Shown here: one piece after another, positions 7,708-15,886 of the stretch
How the letters are laid out: each line of letters opens with the position of its first letter
Position numbering within the stretch: position 1 is the stretch's first letter
NCBI GenBank assembly: GCA_018500015.2
Contig: JAHBAR020000026.1
Coordinates: forward strand, 1-50,492
From: Candidatus Kerfeldbacteria bacterium
GTDB taxonomy: Bacteria > Patescibacteriota > Patescibacteriia > UBA9570 > XYC2-FULL-38-9
Reading direction: 5' to 3'
DNA length: 50,492 bases
The notes under the pieces: model-generated
Databases searched by the model: none
Seen by the model: only the letters and a program-made list of their open reading frames with translations
Told to the model about the DNA's origin: nothing
Program-made: the position numbers and the translations under genes

Positions 7708-7758
7708 TCAAATCTCAGAGATTTGAACACAGAGATTAAATCTCTGAGATTTAATCTC
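7708..7758. terminator. Twin palindromes directly after the PBP2 stop codon
   Basis: TCAAATCTC (7708-7716), one A, then GAGATTTGA (7718-7726); and GAGATTAAATCTC (7732-7744), one T, then its exact complement GAGATTTAATCTC (7746-7758). The first starts on the base after the stop. No T-tract follows. Probably a transcription end or mRNA-stabilising structure between the shape operon and the next promoter. Confidence 0.5.
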
Positions 7759-7766
7759 GCTTGGCA

Positions 7767-7795
7767 TTGTGAATATCGGCAAAAAATGCTACAGT
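7767..7795 (+). promoter_or_regulatory. Promoter for the NDH-2 gene
   Basis: -35 TTGTGA (7767-7772), exactly 17 bases, -10 TACAGT (7790-7795) with a TGC extended element. Ten bases lie between the -10 and ATG at 7806, predicting an untranslated leader of only about four bases. Confidence 0.65.
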
Positions 7796-7805
7796 ATGCG
7801 TCGAT

Positions 7806-9035
7806 ATGGAAGAGGGTTCGCAGCAAAAAACAATTGTTATTCTTGGTGCTGGATTTGGAGGGCTCTCTGCAGCGCTTGAGCTCGGTGCACTCAAAAAAAA
7901 ACATCGATCAGACGTTCGTATTGTTGTTATTGATCGTAACGACTTTCAACTATTCACTCCTGATCTCTACGAAATTGCAGCCGCAACACAACATGTAGAA
8001 AGTGAAGAGGCTCTAAAAAAGGCGGTGTGTATTGATGTTCGCTTGGGGTTCGCAAAACATACCATTGAGTACCTCAACACCTCTATTCAAAAAGTCGATC
8101 CAAAAGAGCGGGTGGTGTATACCGAAAGTGGAGAAATTATGTACGATCAGCTCCTCATCTCGCTTGGCAGCGAGCCATTTTATTTTGGAATCCCGGGCAT
8201 GCGTCAACACTCGATTCCATTTAAGTGGGTGAATGATGCCATCAGTATCCGTGAAACGATTTTTCATACCATGGATACGCATGATCAAGTACATATTGCT
8301 GTGTGCGGTGCAGGGCCTGCCGGTGTTGAGTTGGCTGCCGAACTGCGCATGATGTGTGAACACCATTTAAAAAATCGAAACTGTTTTGCGTTGACACTTG
8401 TTGAAGGCAAGAGTCATGTGCTCCCACAGTTTCCGGAGAACGTCCAACGTGCTGCGGAAAAACGATTAAAGAGTTTGGGCATTCGCATGTGTACCAACTT
8501 TGTGATTCGTGAGGCGCAGGAGAAAAAAATTATCTCAACAGATGGTCGTGAGCTTACTGCTGACATCATCATTTGGACAGGCGGGGTCAAAGCATCCTCG
8601 TTGCTTGAACAGACCCAGCTACAGCTTACGGCGCATGGACAAGTGGACGTTGACCTGAGCTTACGTTCAAAACAGTACGACACTATTTTCGTGATTGGTG
8701 ATTGCGCTCAGGTAGAGGTGTCTCCAAAAATTTTTGCACCCATGACCGCGCATGAAGCTGTGCACCAAGGTCCGATCGCTGCGTACAATATGTTCGCGCA
8801 GCTCCGCGGGAACACGCAGCTTCGGACATATCGAATGAAGAATGAAGGATTTGTAATTGCCATGGGAGGCAAAAACGGCATTGTTGTATTGCCAAACGGC
8901 AGGTTGCTCACCGGATTCTTTGGATTTTTTGCTCGAAAATTTGTTGACTTTAGACATTTTCAAACGGTGTTGCCGTTTATGCAAGCCTGTTCATTTTGGT
9001 ATAATGGTGTCAAAACCATGATGCGCAACGATTAA
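7806..9035 (+). CDS. Type II NADH dehydrogenase (NDH-2)-like flavoprotein
   Basis: 409 residues. A two-dinucleotide-binding-domain flavoprotein: the FAD motif ILGAGFGGLSAALE lies at the N terminus, the NAD(P)H motif VCGAGPAGVELAAEL near residue 165, and the second FAD contact IFVIGDCAQ near 298. Total length and the C-terminal aromatic stretch (GFFGFFARKFVDF...FMQACSFWYNG), likely a membrane-binding amphipathic region, fit NDH-2, which passes electrons from NADH to quinone without pumping protons. No other respiratory gene is seen in the window, so it may simply reoxidise NADH. The quinone specificity cannot be judged. A sulfide:quinone reductase is less likely because the catalytic cysteine pattern is missing. 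Confidence 0.82.
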   Translation: MEEGSQQKTIVILGAGFGGLSAALELGALKKKHRSDVRIVVIDRNDFQLFTPDLYEIAAATQHVESEEALKKAVCIDVRLGFAKHTIEYLNTSIQKVDPKERVVYTESGEIMYDQLLISLGSEPFYFGIPGMRQHSIPFKWVNDAISIRETIFHTMDTHDQVHIAVCGAGPAGVELAAELRMMCEHHLKNRNCFALTLVEGKSHVLPQFPENVQRAAEKRLKSLGIRMCTNFVIREAQEKKIISTDGRELTADIIIWTGGVKASSLLEQTQLQLTAHGQVDVDLSLRSKQYDTIFVIGDCAQVEVSPKIFAPMTAHEAVHQGPIAAYNMFAQLRGNTQLRTYRMKNEGFVIAMGGKNGIVVLPNGRLLTGFFGFFARKFVDFRHFQTVLPFMQACSFWYNGVKTMMRND

Positions 9036-9052
9036 CGCCTTTTTATATTCAT

Positions 9053-10219
9053 ATGCGTTCATACACAGAGCTTCAACTTGCACATCGTACTGTCTGTATT
9101 CGCGTTGACTACAACGTCCCGTTGCGTATTGACCGAACCATTGTTGATGATGCGCGTATTCGTGCATCGCTCGAGACCATTCAATATGCGTTGAGTCAAC
9201 AGGCGCGTGTGGTGTTGTGTTCGCACATGGGTCGCCCACACGGTATTGATCCACGATATTCACTACATCCTGTTGCTCTTGCGCTCAGCACGCTTCTGCA
9301 ACGCGAGGTCAAATTTTCTATGGAGGCTGTGGGCGATGTAGCGCAGGCCATGAAAAAAAATCTTGCTGATGGAGAGGTGCTCTTATTAGAAAATCTGCGT
9401 TTTTACGAGGGCGAAGAGGCAAATGATCCGCAATTTGCACAACAGCTTGCCGAAGGGATTGATGTCTATATTGATGATGCGTTTGGTGCTATTCATCGAG
9501 CACACGCATCCATCGACGCTCTGCCTCGTTTAGTCAAAGAGCGCGCCGTAGGAGCGTTGATTGAGCGGGAGATCACAGCGCTTGATCGCATTACGCACGC
9601 ATCCGCACTCATGCTCATTATCGGTGGTGCAAAAATGGGAGACAAGATAGAGATGCTCAAACAATTGCTTCCAAAAACATCAGGTATCCTTGTTGGCGGC
9701 GCGCTCGCAAACTGTTTTTTGAAAGCGCGAGATATATCGGTTGGCGCTTCGCGTGTTGACGACGCGTCTGTGTCCATTGCACGTGAGTTACTGGCAGACC
9801 AAAATATCGCTTCAAAACTTATGGTGCCGACTGATGGTGTTGTCGCGGCGGCAACTGACGACGTGCATACGCGTGTTGTGCATTTTGCATCTGAGCGTGT
9901 TGCTGATCACGAAATGATTTTAGATATCGGACCTGATACTCGCGCCATCTTCGCTCAGCAGTGCGCGCGTGCTACAATGATATTCTGGAACGGGCCGCTT
10001 GGACTGTGTGAGCAGCCGTTGTTTACAGAAGGATCGCGCTCTGTTGCGCGTGCAATTTCAGCGAGCCCAGCCTTTTCGTTTATTGGCGGCGGCGACACCG
10101 GAGCTGTTGTGCGCGCGCTGGTGCCTGACGCGCGCTTCTCTCATATTTCTACAGGCGGTGGCGCATCACTTCAATATCTTTCTGGTGCCATATTGCCGGG
10201 ATTGATTGCTTTAGAATAA
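9053..10219 (+). CDS. pgk: Phosphoglycerate kinase
   Basis: 388 residues, full length. It converts 1,3-bisphosphoglycerate and ADP to 3-phosphoglycerate and ATP. Recognised from VRVDYN-type N-terminal motif (CIRVDYNVPL), SHMGRP, LENLRFYEGEEAND, the hinge and ADP site around LIIGGAKMGDKIEML, and the C-terminal FIGGGDTGAVV and TGGGASLQYL. Seven bases separate it from enolase, a glycolytic pair. The start has no Shine-Dalgarno; 17 bases separate it from the preceding stop. Confidence 0.96.
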   Translation: MRSYTELQLAHRTVCIRVDYNVPLRIDRTIVDDARIRASLETIQYALSQQARVVLCSHMGRPHGIDPRYSLHPVALALSTLLQREVKFSMEAVGDVAQAMKKNLADGEVLLLENLRFYEGEEANDPQFAQQLAEGIDVYIDDAFGAIHRAHASIDALPRLVKERAVGALIEREITALDRITHASALMLIIGGAKMGDKIEMLKQLLPKTSGILVGGALANCFLKARDISVGASRVDDASVSIARELLADQNIASKLMVPTDGVVAAATDDVHTRVVHFASERVADHEMILDIGPDTRAIFAQQCARATMIFWNGPLGLCEQPLFTEGSRSVARAISASPAFSFIGGGDTGAVVRALVPDARFSHISTGGGASLQYLSGAILPGLIALE

Positions 10220-10226
10220 TACATAT

Positions 10227-11483
10227 ATGCCACTTACACTCACACAACTTCATGCGCGAGAGATTTTAGACTCACGCGGTAATCCAACGCTTGCTGTTCG
10301 TGCCACACTCTCTGATGGTTCAACCGATGAAGCTATGGTGCCATCTGGTGCTTCTACAGGTGAGCACGAAGCGTTGGAGCTGCGCGACAATGATCCACGT
10401 CGGTATCATGGCAAAGGAGTGTTGAATGCATGCGCGCATGTGAACACTGAAATTGCCAAGGCGCTTATTGGACAGTCGATTGAATCGCAGAGTGATGTTG
10501 ATCGTACGATGATCACACTTGATGGTACCGAGAATAAAGCCAGACTTGGCGCTAATGCAATCCTTGGTGTATCGCTTGCAATCGCACGTGCGCGCACAAA
10601 AGCTGAAGGTGTTCCATTGTATCGTTCTCTTGCGCAACAGTTTGGATTCCCAACAGATCGCTGGACATTTCCAATACCAATGATGAACGTGCTCAACGGT
10701 GGCGTGCACGCAGATAGCGGGCTCGACGTTCAAGAATATATGATTGTTCCGCAACATGTACGTTTTTCTGAACGTGTTCGTATCGGCTCCGAGGTCTTTC
10801 ATTCACTCAAAGAGGTGTTGAAAGAGCGCGGCGATGTAGTTGCTGTTGGTGACGAAGGTGGATTTGCACCACATGTCGGACGCAACGAAGAGGCGCTTGT
10901 GGTGTTGCATCAAGCAATCACAGCAGCCGGCTATACCCCGGGGAATGAAGTGAAGTTGGCGATTGACACAGCATCTTCCGAGCTTTTTAAGAATGGTCGC
11001 TACACATTCGACGCGCACACTATTGATGCTCAGGAGTTGATCGAAACATACGAACGCTGGACTCGGGAGTATCATCTTGTCTCTATTGAAGATGGTTTGG
11101 CCGAAGACGATTGGGAGAACTGGCGCGTTCTCACAGAACGCTTGGGTGCACGTACGCAACTCATAGGTGATGATCTTTTTGCCACAGATGTAAAACGTGT
11201 ACGCATGGGTATTGAGAACAGAGTTGCAAATAGTGTTTTAATTAAACCCAACCAAATTGGTACGCTCTCCGAAACAATTGAAGCAGTTAAGCTCGCTCAA
11301 CATAGTAATTATACTGTAGTTATCTCTCATCGTTCAGGAGAAACTGAAGATACCACCATCGCAGACTTGGCTGTTGCTGTTGGCGCTCAATATATTAAAA
11401 CAGGCTCCCTTTCTCGTTCTGAGCGCGTTGCAAAATACAATCGTCTTATGGCGATTGAAGAGGAGATACATGCCGCCACATGA
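10227..11483 (+). CDS. eno: Enolase
   Basis: 418 residues, full length. It interconverts 2-phosphoglycerate and phosphoenolpyruvate. The N-terminal signature AREILDSRGNPT, the substrate loop SGASTGEHEALELRD, the acid/metal region AVGDEGGFAPHV, metal ligands in SIEDGLAEDDW and LIGDDLFAT, the catalytic Lys in LIKPNQIGTL and SHRSGETEDTTIADL are all present, so the enzyme should be active. It overlaps the following gene by ATGA. Confidence 0.97.
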   Translation: MPLTLTQLHAREILDSRGNPTLAVRATLSDGSTDEAMVPSGASTGEHEALELRDNDPRRYHGKGVLNACAHVNTEIAKALIGQSIESQSDVDRTMITLDGTENKARLGANAILGVSLAIARARTKAEGVPLYRSLAQQFGFPTDRWTFPIPMMNVLNGGVHADSGLDVQEYMIVPQHVRFSERVRIGSEVFHSLKEVLKERGDVVAVGDEGGFAPHVGRNEEALVVLHQAITAAGYTPGNEVKLAIDTASSELFKNGRYTFDAHTIDAQELIETYERWTREYHLVSIEDGLAEDDWENWRVLTERLGARTQLIGDDLFATDVKRVRMGIENRVANSVLIKPNQIGTLSETIEAVKLAQHSNYTVVISHRSGETEDTTIADLAVAVGAQYIKTGSLSRSERVAKYNRLMAIEEEIHAAT

Positions 11484-12841
11484 AAATTTTCCGTGCACTG
11501 ATTGTTGCTATTCCCATCGTATTTTTTCTCTATTGCGCGTGGGACTTTTTTGCCATTGATGGACAGTGGAGTATTGAAACCGATTTTTCGAAAGATACGC
11601 ATACCATTTCTCAACTCTATCCCATAGGGCGTGCAAGTAAGGCGATAGAAGAAGATGGGGAGTGGCGGCAAGATGTGTTGAACGAGCCTGTGTACATGAA
11701 CGTGCGAACTCCACAAGCTTTTAATCGCGCTGTTGTTTCACTTACCCTTGATCCCTCTACGCAGCCGATTTTGCATGTTGGTGTGGTGACGCGCACACAG
11801 CCGTTGAGCACACAGTTGCAACTACTCTCAAGTAGTGTTGTCGATGAAGCGCTAACAGATTTTCATCGCACTATTGATGGTGAGGTCACCATACTCTCGC
11901 GCGACGCACAACTCACAACACTTGAGGCTGTGCGTACATCTTCAGCCCGCGTTGTCACTTCCGGTGTTGCATTTGAAACGCCAACGGTACCTGCCTGTGC
12001 AACAGAGCGCTCCTCACCGTTTATGCTTCCTGTTGATCTTGTTGGTGACCACGATATTGTGTTGGCCCTTACCTCGGCTGATACGCAGCAGATCACCCTT
12101 GCAGCGCGCACAGAAACCAATGCACAGATAGAGTTGCAAGATGCTGATAAGCGTACGGTGAGCACAGCGACCGCACAACAAGGCATATACACACTTACAA
12201 TACCAGCAACACCTACTCCCGCTCTATATGTTGTGAGCATCCGTGGAGCCGGAACAACAGCCTTTGCTGCGGTGACATTTCCAACCGATTGCATCGCAGC
12301 TCAGCGGTTTGTTTTTGGTGAAGCGCAGCAATCGTTCAGACTGTTTGCAACTGGAATGCGTATGACCCTTACGGCAAACGCGAGCAAAGCCTTTGGTGTG
12401 TACACTCTCGACAGCGCAGATGTACAGCTTGATACCATTGGCGCTCCACACGTTGCGTATGTGGATAGCGGTGCGGGATTTTCAATCACGCATGGTATGC
12501 TGACCGTTGCACATAACGGCTACCTTTCTTTCTCTCGCGCTACAGCGTTTGATCCTCGTGGAAGAACTGTGCCTCTTGATGAAACAACGCGCCTCGATGA
12601 TGTTGATGTGTTGCTGTTGAGTAGTATGCCGAGTGTTGCAACCACTGAACGACACATGGTCTACAGCACCATGGTTGATCTCACGCGTGTTGCTGGCGAG
12701 CGTACGGCGTTGCAGTTTATCCTTTCAGCGCCCGGTATCGCAACTCATGATGGCGTGGTGTCTGTATATCGCGCGCGGGTTGATTTTTATCGCGATCCAT
12801 TGTGGACGCGTTTGTGGAATGCAATTCAACGTCTATGGTGA
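11480..12841 (+). CDS. Hypothetical membrane-anchored extracytoplasmic protein
   Basis: 453 residues, family not recognised. An N-terminal hydrophobic helix (about residues 4-24, ending in FFAIDG) anchors or exports it. The remainder is rich in Thr, Ala and Val in alternating beta-like patterns, with no Cys cluster or catalytic motif noticed, suggesting an extracellular beta-sandwich protein. It is translationally coupled to eno (ATGA) and followed by a small membrane protein gene that overlaps its stop by seven bases. A role in a surface complex with that partner is only a guess. Confidence 0.7.
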   Translation: MKIFRALIVAIPIVFFLYCAWDFFAIDGQWSIETDFSKDTHTISQLYPIGRASKAIEEDGEWRQDVLNEPVYMNVRTPQAFNRAVVSLTLDPSTQPILHVGVVTRTQPLSTQLQLLSSSVVDEALTDFHRTIDGEVTILSRDAQLTTLEAVRTSSARVVTSGVAFETPTVPACATERSSPFMLPVDLVGDHDIVLALTSADTQQITLAARTETNAQIELQDADKRTVSTATAQQGIYTLTIPATPTPALYVVSIRGAGTTAFAAVTFPTDCIAAQRFVFGEAQQSFRLFATGMRMTLTANASKAFGVYTLDSADVQLDTIGAPHVAYVDSGAGFSITHGMLTVAHNGYLSFSRATAFDPRGRTVPLDETTRLDDVDVLLLSSMPSVATTERHMVYSTMVDLTRVAGERTALQFILSAPGIATHDGVVSVYRARVDFYRDPLWTRLWNAIQRLW

Positions 12842-13029
12842 ACCTATACCCATATCTACGCTTTTTATCTGCTGTAGCATGCGCTACGCTGATGTGTGCT
12901 TTTGCGTTTGAGGCGGTATTTCCGGGGATCATCACCACACAGATTTCGCTTGATTTCTTTTTTTGGATTGCTATACTTGTCGCCGTCACCACGCGCATCT
13001 TTCGTTCTGTTGTATCTATGCGTACGTAA
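12835..13029 (+). CDS. Small two-helix membrane protein
   Basis: 64 residues from the ATG at 12835, which overlaps the preceding stop by seven bases; an upstream in-frame ATG at 12802 would add eleven polar residues and looks less natural. Two hydrophobic stretches (about residues 5-28 and 32-52) suggest a hairpin in the membrane with a short Arg-containing tail. No family recognised. Belief in the gene rests on coupling and hydrophobic patterning. Confidence 0.5.
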   Translation: MVNLYPYLRFLSAVACATLMCAFAFEAVFPGIITTQISLDFFFWIAILVAVTTRIFRSVVSMRT

Positions 13030-13046
13030 TTATTTTTATTTTTTGT

Positions 13047-14072
13047 ATGAACATTCTTCTCACCGGTGGTTTAGGATTCATGGGTTCAAACATGGTTCGG
13101 TATCTGCTCAACACATACCCTGAGTATACCGTTATCAATTTGGATAAAATGACATACGCCGGAAATCCGGAAAATTTGAGAGATGTTGAGAACAACCCTC
13201 GGTATCATTTTGTACAAGGCGACATAGCTGATGAAGAACTTGTTCAGCGCGTCATTGAACAATACGCACCCGATGCAATTATCAACTACGCTGCAGAGAC
13301 GCATGTTGATCGTTCCATGATGAATCCAAAGTCGTTTATGGAAACAGATATTCTTGGGACCCATAATTTACTTGAAGCAACTCGTCGGCATGGTATTTCT
13401 CGCATGGTGCACATCTCAACAGATGAAGTGTATGGGAGCATTGAACAAGGTGAATTTTTTGAGGACTCTCCATTTAAACCCAACAACCCATACTCTGCCT
13501 CCAAAGCCGGTGGTGATCATATGTGTCGTGCATATTGGGAAAGTTATCAAACACCGGTTATCGTTACGCACAGCTGTAATTTTTACGGCTTCTATCAACA
13601 TCCGGAAAAAGTGGTGCCGCTGTTTGTTACCAATCTTATTGAAGGTAAACCGATTACAGTACACGGCAACGGCCGACAAATTCGTGAATGGATTTTTGCT
13701 GACGACCACTGTCGAGCAATTGATGCTATTCTGCACAAAGGGTGCGACGGAGAGATTTATAATATCGGAACAGGCAAACGTAAAAGTGTGTTAGAGTTAG
13801 CAAAGACCATAGTGAAGTATATGGATGTCGATCCAACACTTGTTACATTTGGTAAAGATCGTCCGGGGCAAGACCATCGGTACGCAACAAATTTTAGTAA
13901 ACTTTCCATTGAATTAGATTGGCAGCCGATGACCTCATTTGACGAGGGTATTCAGCAGACAATTCAGTGGTATCAAGAACATCAGGATTGGTGGAAAAAA
14001 ATCAAAGAGGGTGAATTTAAAGAGTACTATTCCAAGCTTCAAAACATGTACGGTGAAGGAAGGGCGGAATAA
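13047..14072 (+). CDS. rmlB: dTDP-glucose 4,6-dehydratase
   Basis: 341 residues from the ATG at 13047. The longer frame from 12963 would add a non-conserved Cys/His-rich stretch, and the family begins with MxxLVTGGxGFIGSN, seen here as MNILLTGGLGFMGSN. The short-chain dehydrogenase fold is shown by the NAD loop, AAETHVDRS, the catalytic HISTDEVYG (Asp before Glu as in RmlB) and YSASKAGGD with the Tyr-Lys pair. It makes dTDP-4-keto-6-deoxyglucose, the second step to dTDP-rhamnose. RmlD follows three bases later; rmlA and rmlC are not in the window. Confidence 0.92.
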   Translation: MNILLTGGLGFMGSNMVRYLLNTYPEYTVINLDKMTYAGNPENLRDVENNPRYHFVQGDIADEELVQRVIEQYAPDAIINYAAETHVDRSMMNPKSFMETDILGTHNLLEATRRHGISRMVHISTDEVYGSIEQGEFFEDSPFKPNNPYSASKAGGDHMCRAYWESYQTPVIVTHSCNFYGFYQHPEKVVPLFVTNLIEGKPITVHGNGRQIREWIFADDHCRAIDAILHKGCDGEIYNIGTGKRKSVLELAKTIVKYMDVDPTLVTFGKDRPGQDHRYATNFSKLSIELDWQPMTSFDEGIQQTIQWYQEHQDWWKKIKEGEFKEYYSKLQNMYGEGRAE

Positions 14073-14075
14073 GGT

Positions 14076-14924
14076 ATGAAGCGTGTTCTCATTACTGGCG
14101 CGCAGGGAATGCTCGGTCAAGATTTGGCTCGCGTGTTTCATGATGCAGAGCTTCATCTACTTGATCGAAAAGAGCTAGACATCACTCATCAGGAGGATGT
14201 GGAAAAAGTGATTGCGGAGCTCAAGCCTGATGTGGTGTTGAATGCGGCGGCCTACAACCTTGTTGACCTTGCCGAACAGGATTCTGGTTTTGCTATTGCG
14301 AAAGCGGTTAATGGCGATGGGCCGGCAAACCTTGCTCGCGCATGTGCGCGCTATGGCATTCCATTTATACACTTTAGCACCGACTATGTATTTTCCGGTG
14401 ATACACCAGAAGGATACGCTGAAGATGATCTTCCTCGTCCACGCAGTCGATACGCTCAAACCAAACGGATGGGAGAAGAAGGGGTGATTGCCGCTGGTGG
14501 AGCTTATTATATTGTGCGCACCTGTCGATTGTTTGGTCGTCCGGGAGTAGGAGAGTCATCAAAGCAAAGTTTTGTTGACCTCATGCTGCATCTTGCTCGC
14601 ACAAAATCCGAACTCTCTGTCGTGCATGAAGAGGTTGCCTCTCCAACATACACTCCTGATCTTGCACAGGCAACGCGACAATTGATAGAGGGTGGGTACG
14701 CGCCCGGAGTCTATCACATTACGAATAGCGGAAGTTGCACATGGTATGAATTTGCTCAAGAGATTTTTGCTCAAAAACAGATACTCATTCCCGTGCACCC
14801 AGTACCAGCCTCTCAGTTTCCTCGTCCCGCACACCGCCCGGCTTACTCTGTCCTTCTCAATACCAAACTTCTACCTCTGCGTCACTGGAAAGAGGCGCTG
14901 CGCGATTATCTTACTCAAGGTTGA
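14076..14924 (+). CDS. rmlD: dTDP-4-dehydrorhamnose reductase
   Basis: 282 residues, normal length. It reduces dTDP-4-keto-rhamnose to dTDP-L-rhamnose with NAD(P)H. Motifs: N-terminal LITGAQGMLGQDL, LNAAAYNLVDLAE, FSTDYVFSGD, the catalytic YAQTK pair, and TCRLFG. It lies three bases after rmlB, so the two steps are co-expressed and the cell probably decorates its surface with rhamnose. Its end overlaps the end of the convergent PEGA gene by 14 bases. Confidence 0.9.
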   Translation: MKRVLITGAQGMLGQDLARVFHDAELHLLDRKELDITHQEDVEKVIAELKPDVVLNAAAYNLVDLAEQDSGFAIAKAVNGDGPANLARACARYGIPFIHFSTDYVFSGDTPEGYAEDDLPRPRSRYAQTKRMGEEGVIAAGGAYYIVRTCRLFGRPGVGESSKQSFVDLMLHLARTKSELSVVHEEVASPTYTPDLAQATRQLIEGGYAPGVYHITNSGSCTWYEFAQEIFAQKQILIPVHPVPASQFPRPAHRPAYSVLLNTKLLPLRHWKEALRDYLTQG

Positions 14925-15816
14925 GCGAAAAGGTTTTTCCGGAAATGTCCATGTACACCCTCTCCGGGTCTTTTGCTATACGTATATTGATCATATCTTT
15001 TTCAGCTGAAAGCTGCGTGCGTGCGTGCACGTTATTTGGGTACGCTTCAATGGCATGAAGGCCAAGCGCATCCACAAAAATGACGTGCGCACCATTTGAT
15101 GTAAATAGAGCATCTCGTATGGATGTTGCCTGACGAGTTACCAGCGATACATCGTTTCGGTTTTTATTGTATGTCACAATTTCGTGCGTTGTTGCAATCA
15201 GAAGTGTATCCTCGTGCCACTCTGCCGCAACAACAGAGCCTGAGGCTGCATAGAACAGTGTATCTAGCGCAGTATCAAAAACAGCGTATGTTTTTTTTGT
15301 TTCATCAATCACCAACGTTTGTGGCCCAGAAAGTAGGAGTACTGCATCGTCAAGTGCAACAAATGTCGCTGAGGAGAGAGTATGCATCTCTTCATCTGTT
15401 GCCAAGCGTAGCATCTGTTCTTTTTTTGGACTGCTCTCTTCAAGGGTAAGTTGGCTCTGCGGAAAAAGAACAACATCCGCAAATAAGGCAGAGGTGTTTG
15501 TGTCGAGTGTGGTTGTTGTTTCCCACGAGTGGTACCCCTCTTTTGAGACTACTACATGATACGTACCGGGTTGAAAGGTCTGTATAAACGGGGTGGTATT
15601 ATCGAGCAGCTCACCATTGATGGTAATATGTGCATTGGATGGAGTGGTGTAGATGCTCAACGCCGATGTTTTTATGATCGTTCTGGATGTTTTATCGAGT
15701 CGATAGCCTGAAGCGTATCCTAGAATGAATATGGCGAGAGGGATGGCGAGAATGAGAAAAAACCAAAATACATATGCGCGTTTTGGTTTTTGTATTTTGC
15801 GAAGAGTCTTGGCCAT
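14911..15816 (-). CDS. PEGA-domain membrane-anchored protein
   Basis: 301 residues on the minus strand. A basic N terminus is followed by one membrane helix (about residues 17-37, VFWFFLILAIPLAIFILGY) and a PEGA domain at about 50-105, recognised from IYTTPSNAHITING, then TPF and FQPGTYHVVVSKEGY. The remaining 190 residues look like a repeated beta structure (ALDDAVLLLSG..., HEIVTYNKNRNDV), perhaps a partial propeller. PEGA domains are short extracytoplasmic beta domains, frequent in wall-associated proteins. It is divergent from murA and convergent with rmlD. Specific function unknown. Confidence 0.8.
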   Translation of the reverse strand: MAKTLRKIQKPKRAYVFWFFLILAIPLAIFILGYASGYRLDKTSRTIIKTSALSIYTTPSNAHITINGELLDNTTPFIQTFQPGTYHVVVSKEGYHSWETTTTLDTNTSALFADVVLFPQSQLTLEESSPKKEQMLRLATDEEMHTLSSATFVALDDAVLLLSGPQTLVIDETKKTYAVFDTALDTLFYAASGSVVAAEWHEDTLLIATTHEIVTYNKNRNDVSLVTRQATSIRDALFTSNGAHVIFVDALGLHAIEAYPNNVHARTQLSAEKDMINIRIAKDPERVYMDISGKTFSLNLE

Positions 15817-15823
15817 ACATTCG

Positions 15824-15852
15824 TTGCACGAAAGAGTATTTCAAAGTATACT
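15824..15852 (+). promoter_or_regulatory. murA promoter with palindromic, possibly bidirectional -10
   Basis: -35 TTGCAC (15824-15829), 17-base spacer, -10 TATACT (15847-15852). The -10 sits inside the palindrome AGTATACT (15845-15852), so the minus strand shows the same TATACT facing the PEGA gene at 15816. The minus -35 (TAGTGA) is poor. A second -10-like GATACT lies at 15874-15879, seven bases before the murA ATG. Confidence 0.6.
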
Positions 15853-15886
15853 ACATCAAGATATTTTTCACTAGATACTCTTTTGT

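Noticed and set aside
12963-13046. Upstream extension of RmlB
   Set aside because: The added 28 residues are Cys/His-rich and non-conserved; the family start coincides with ATG 13047.
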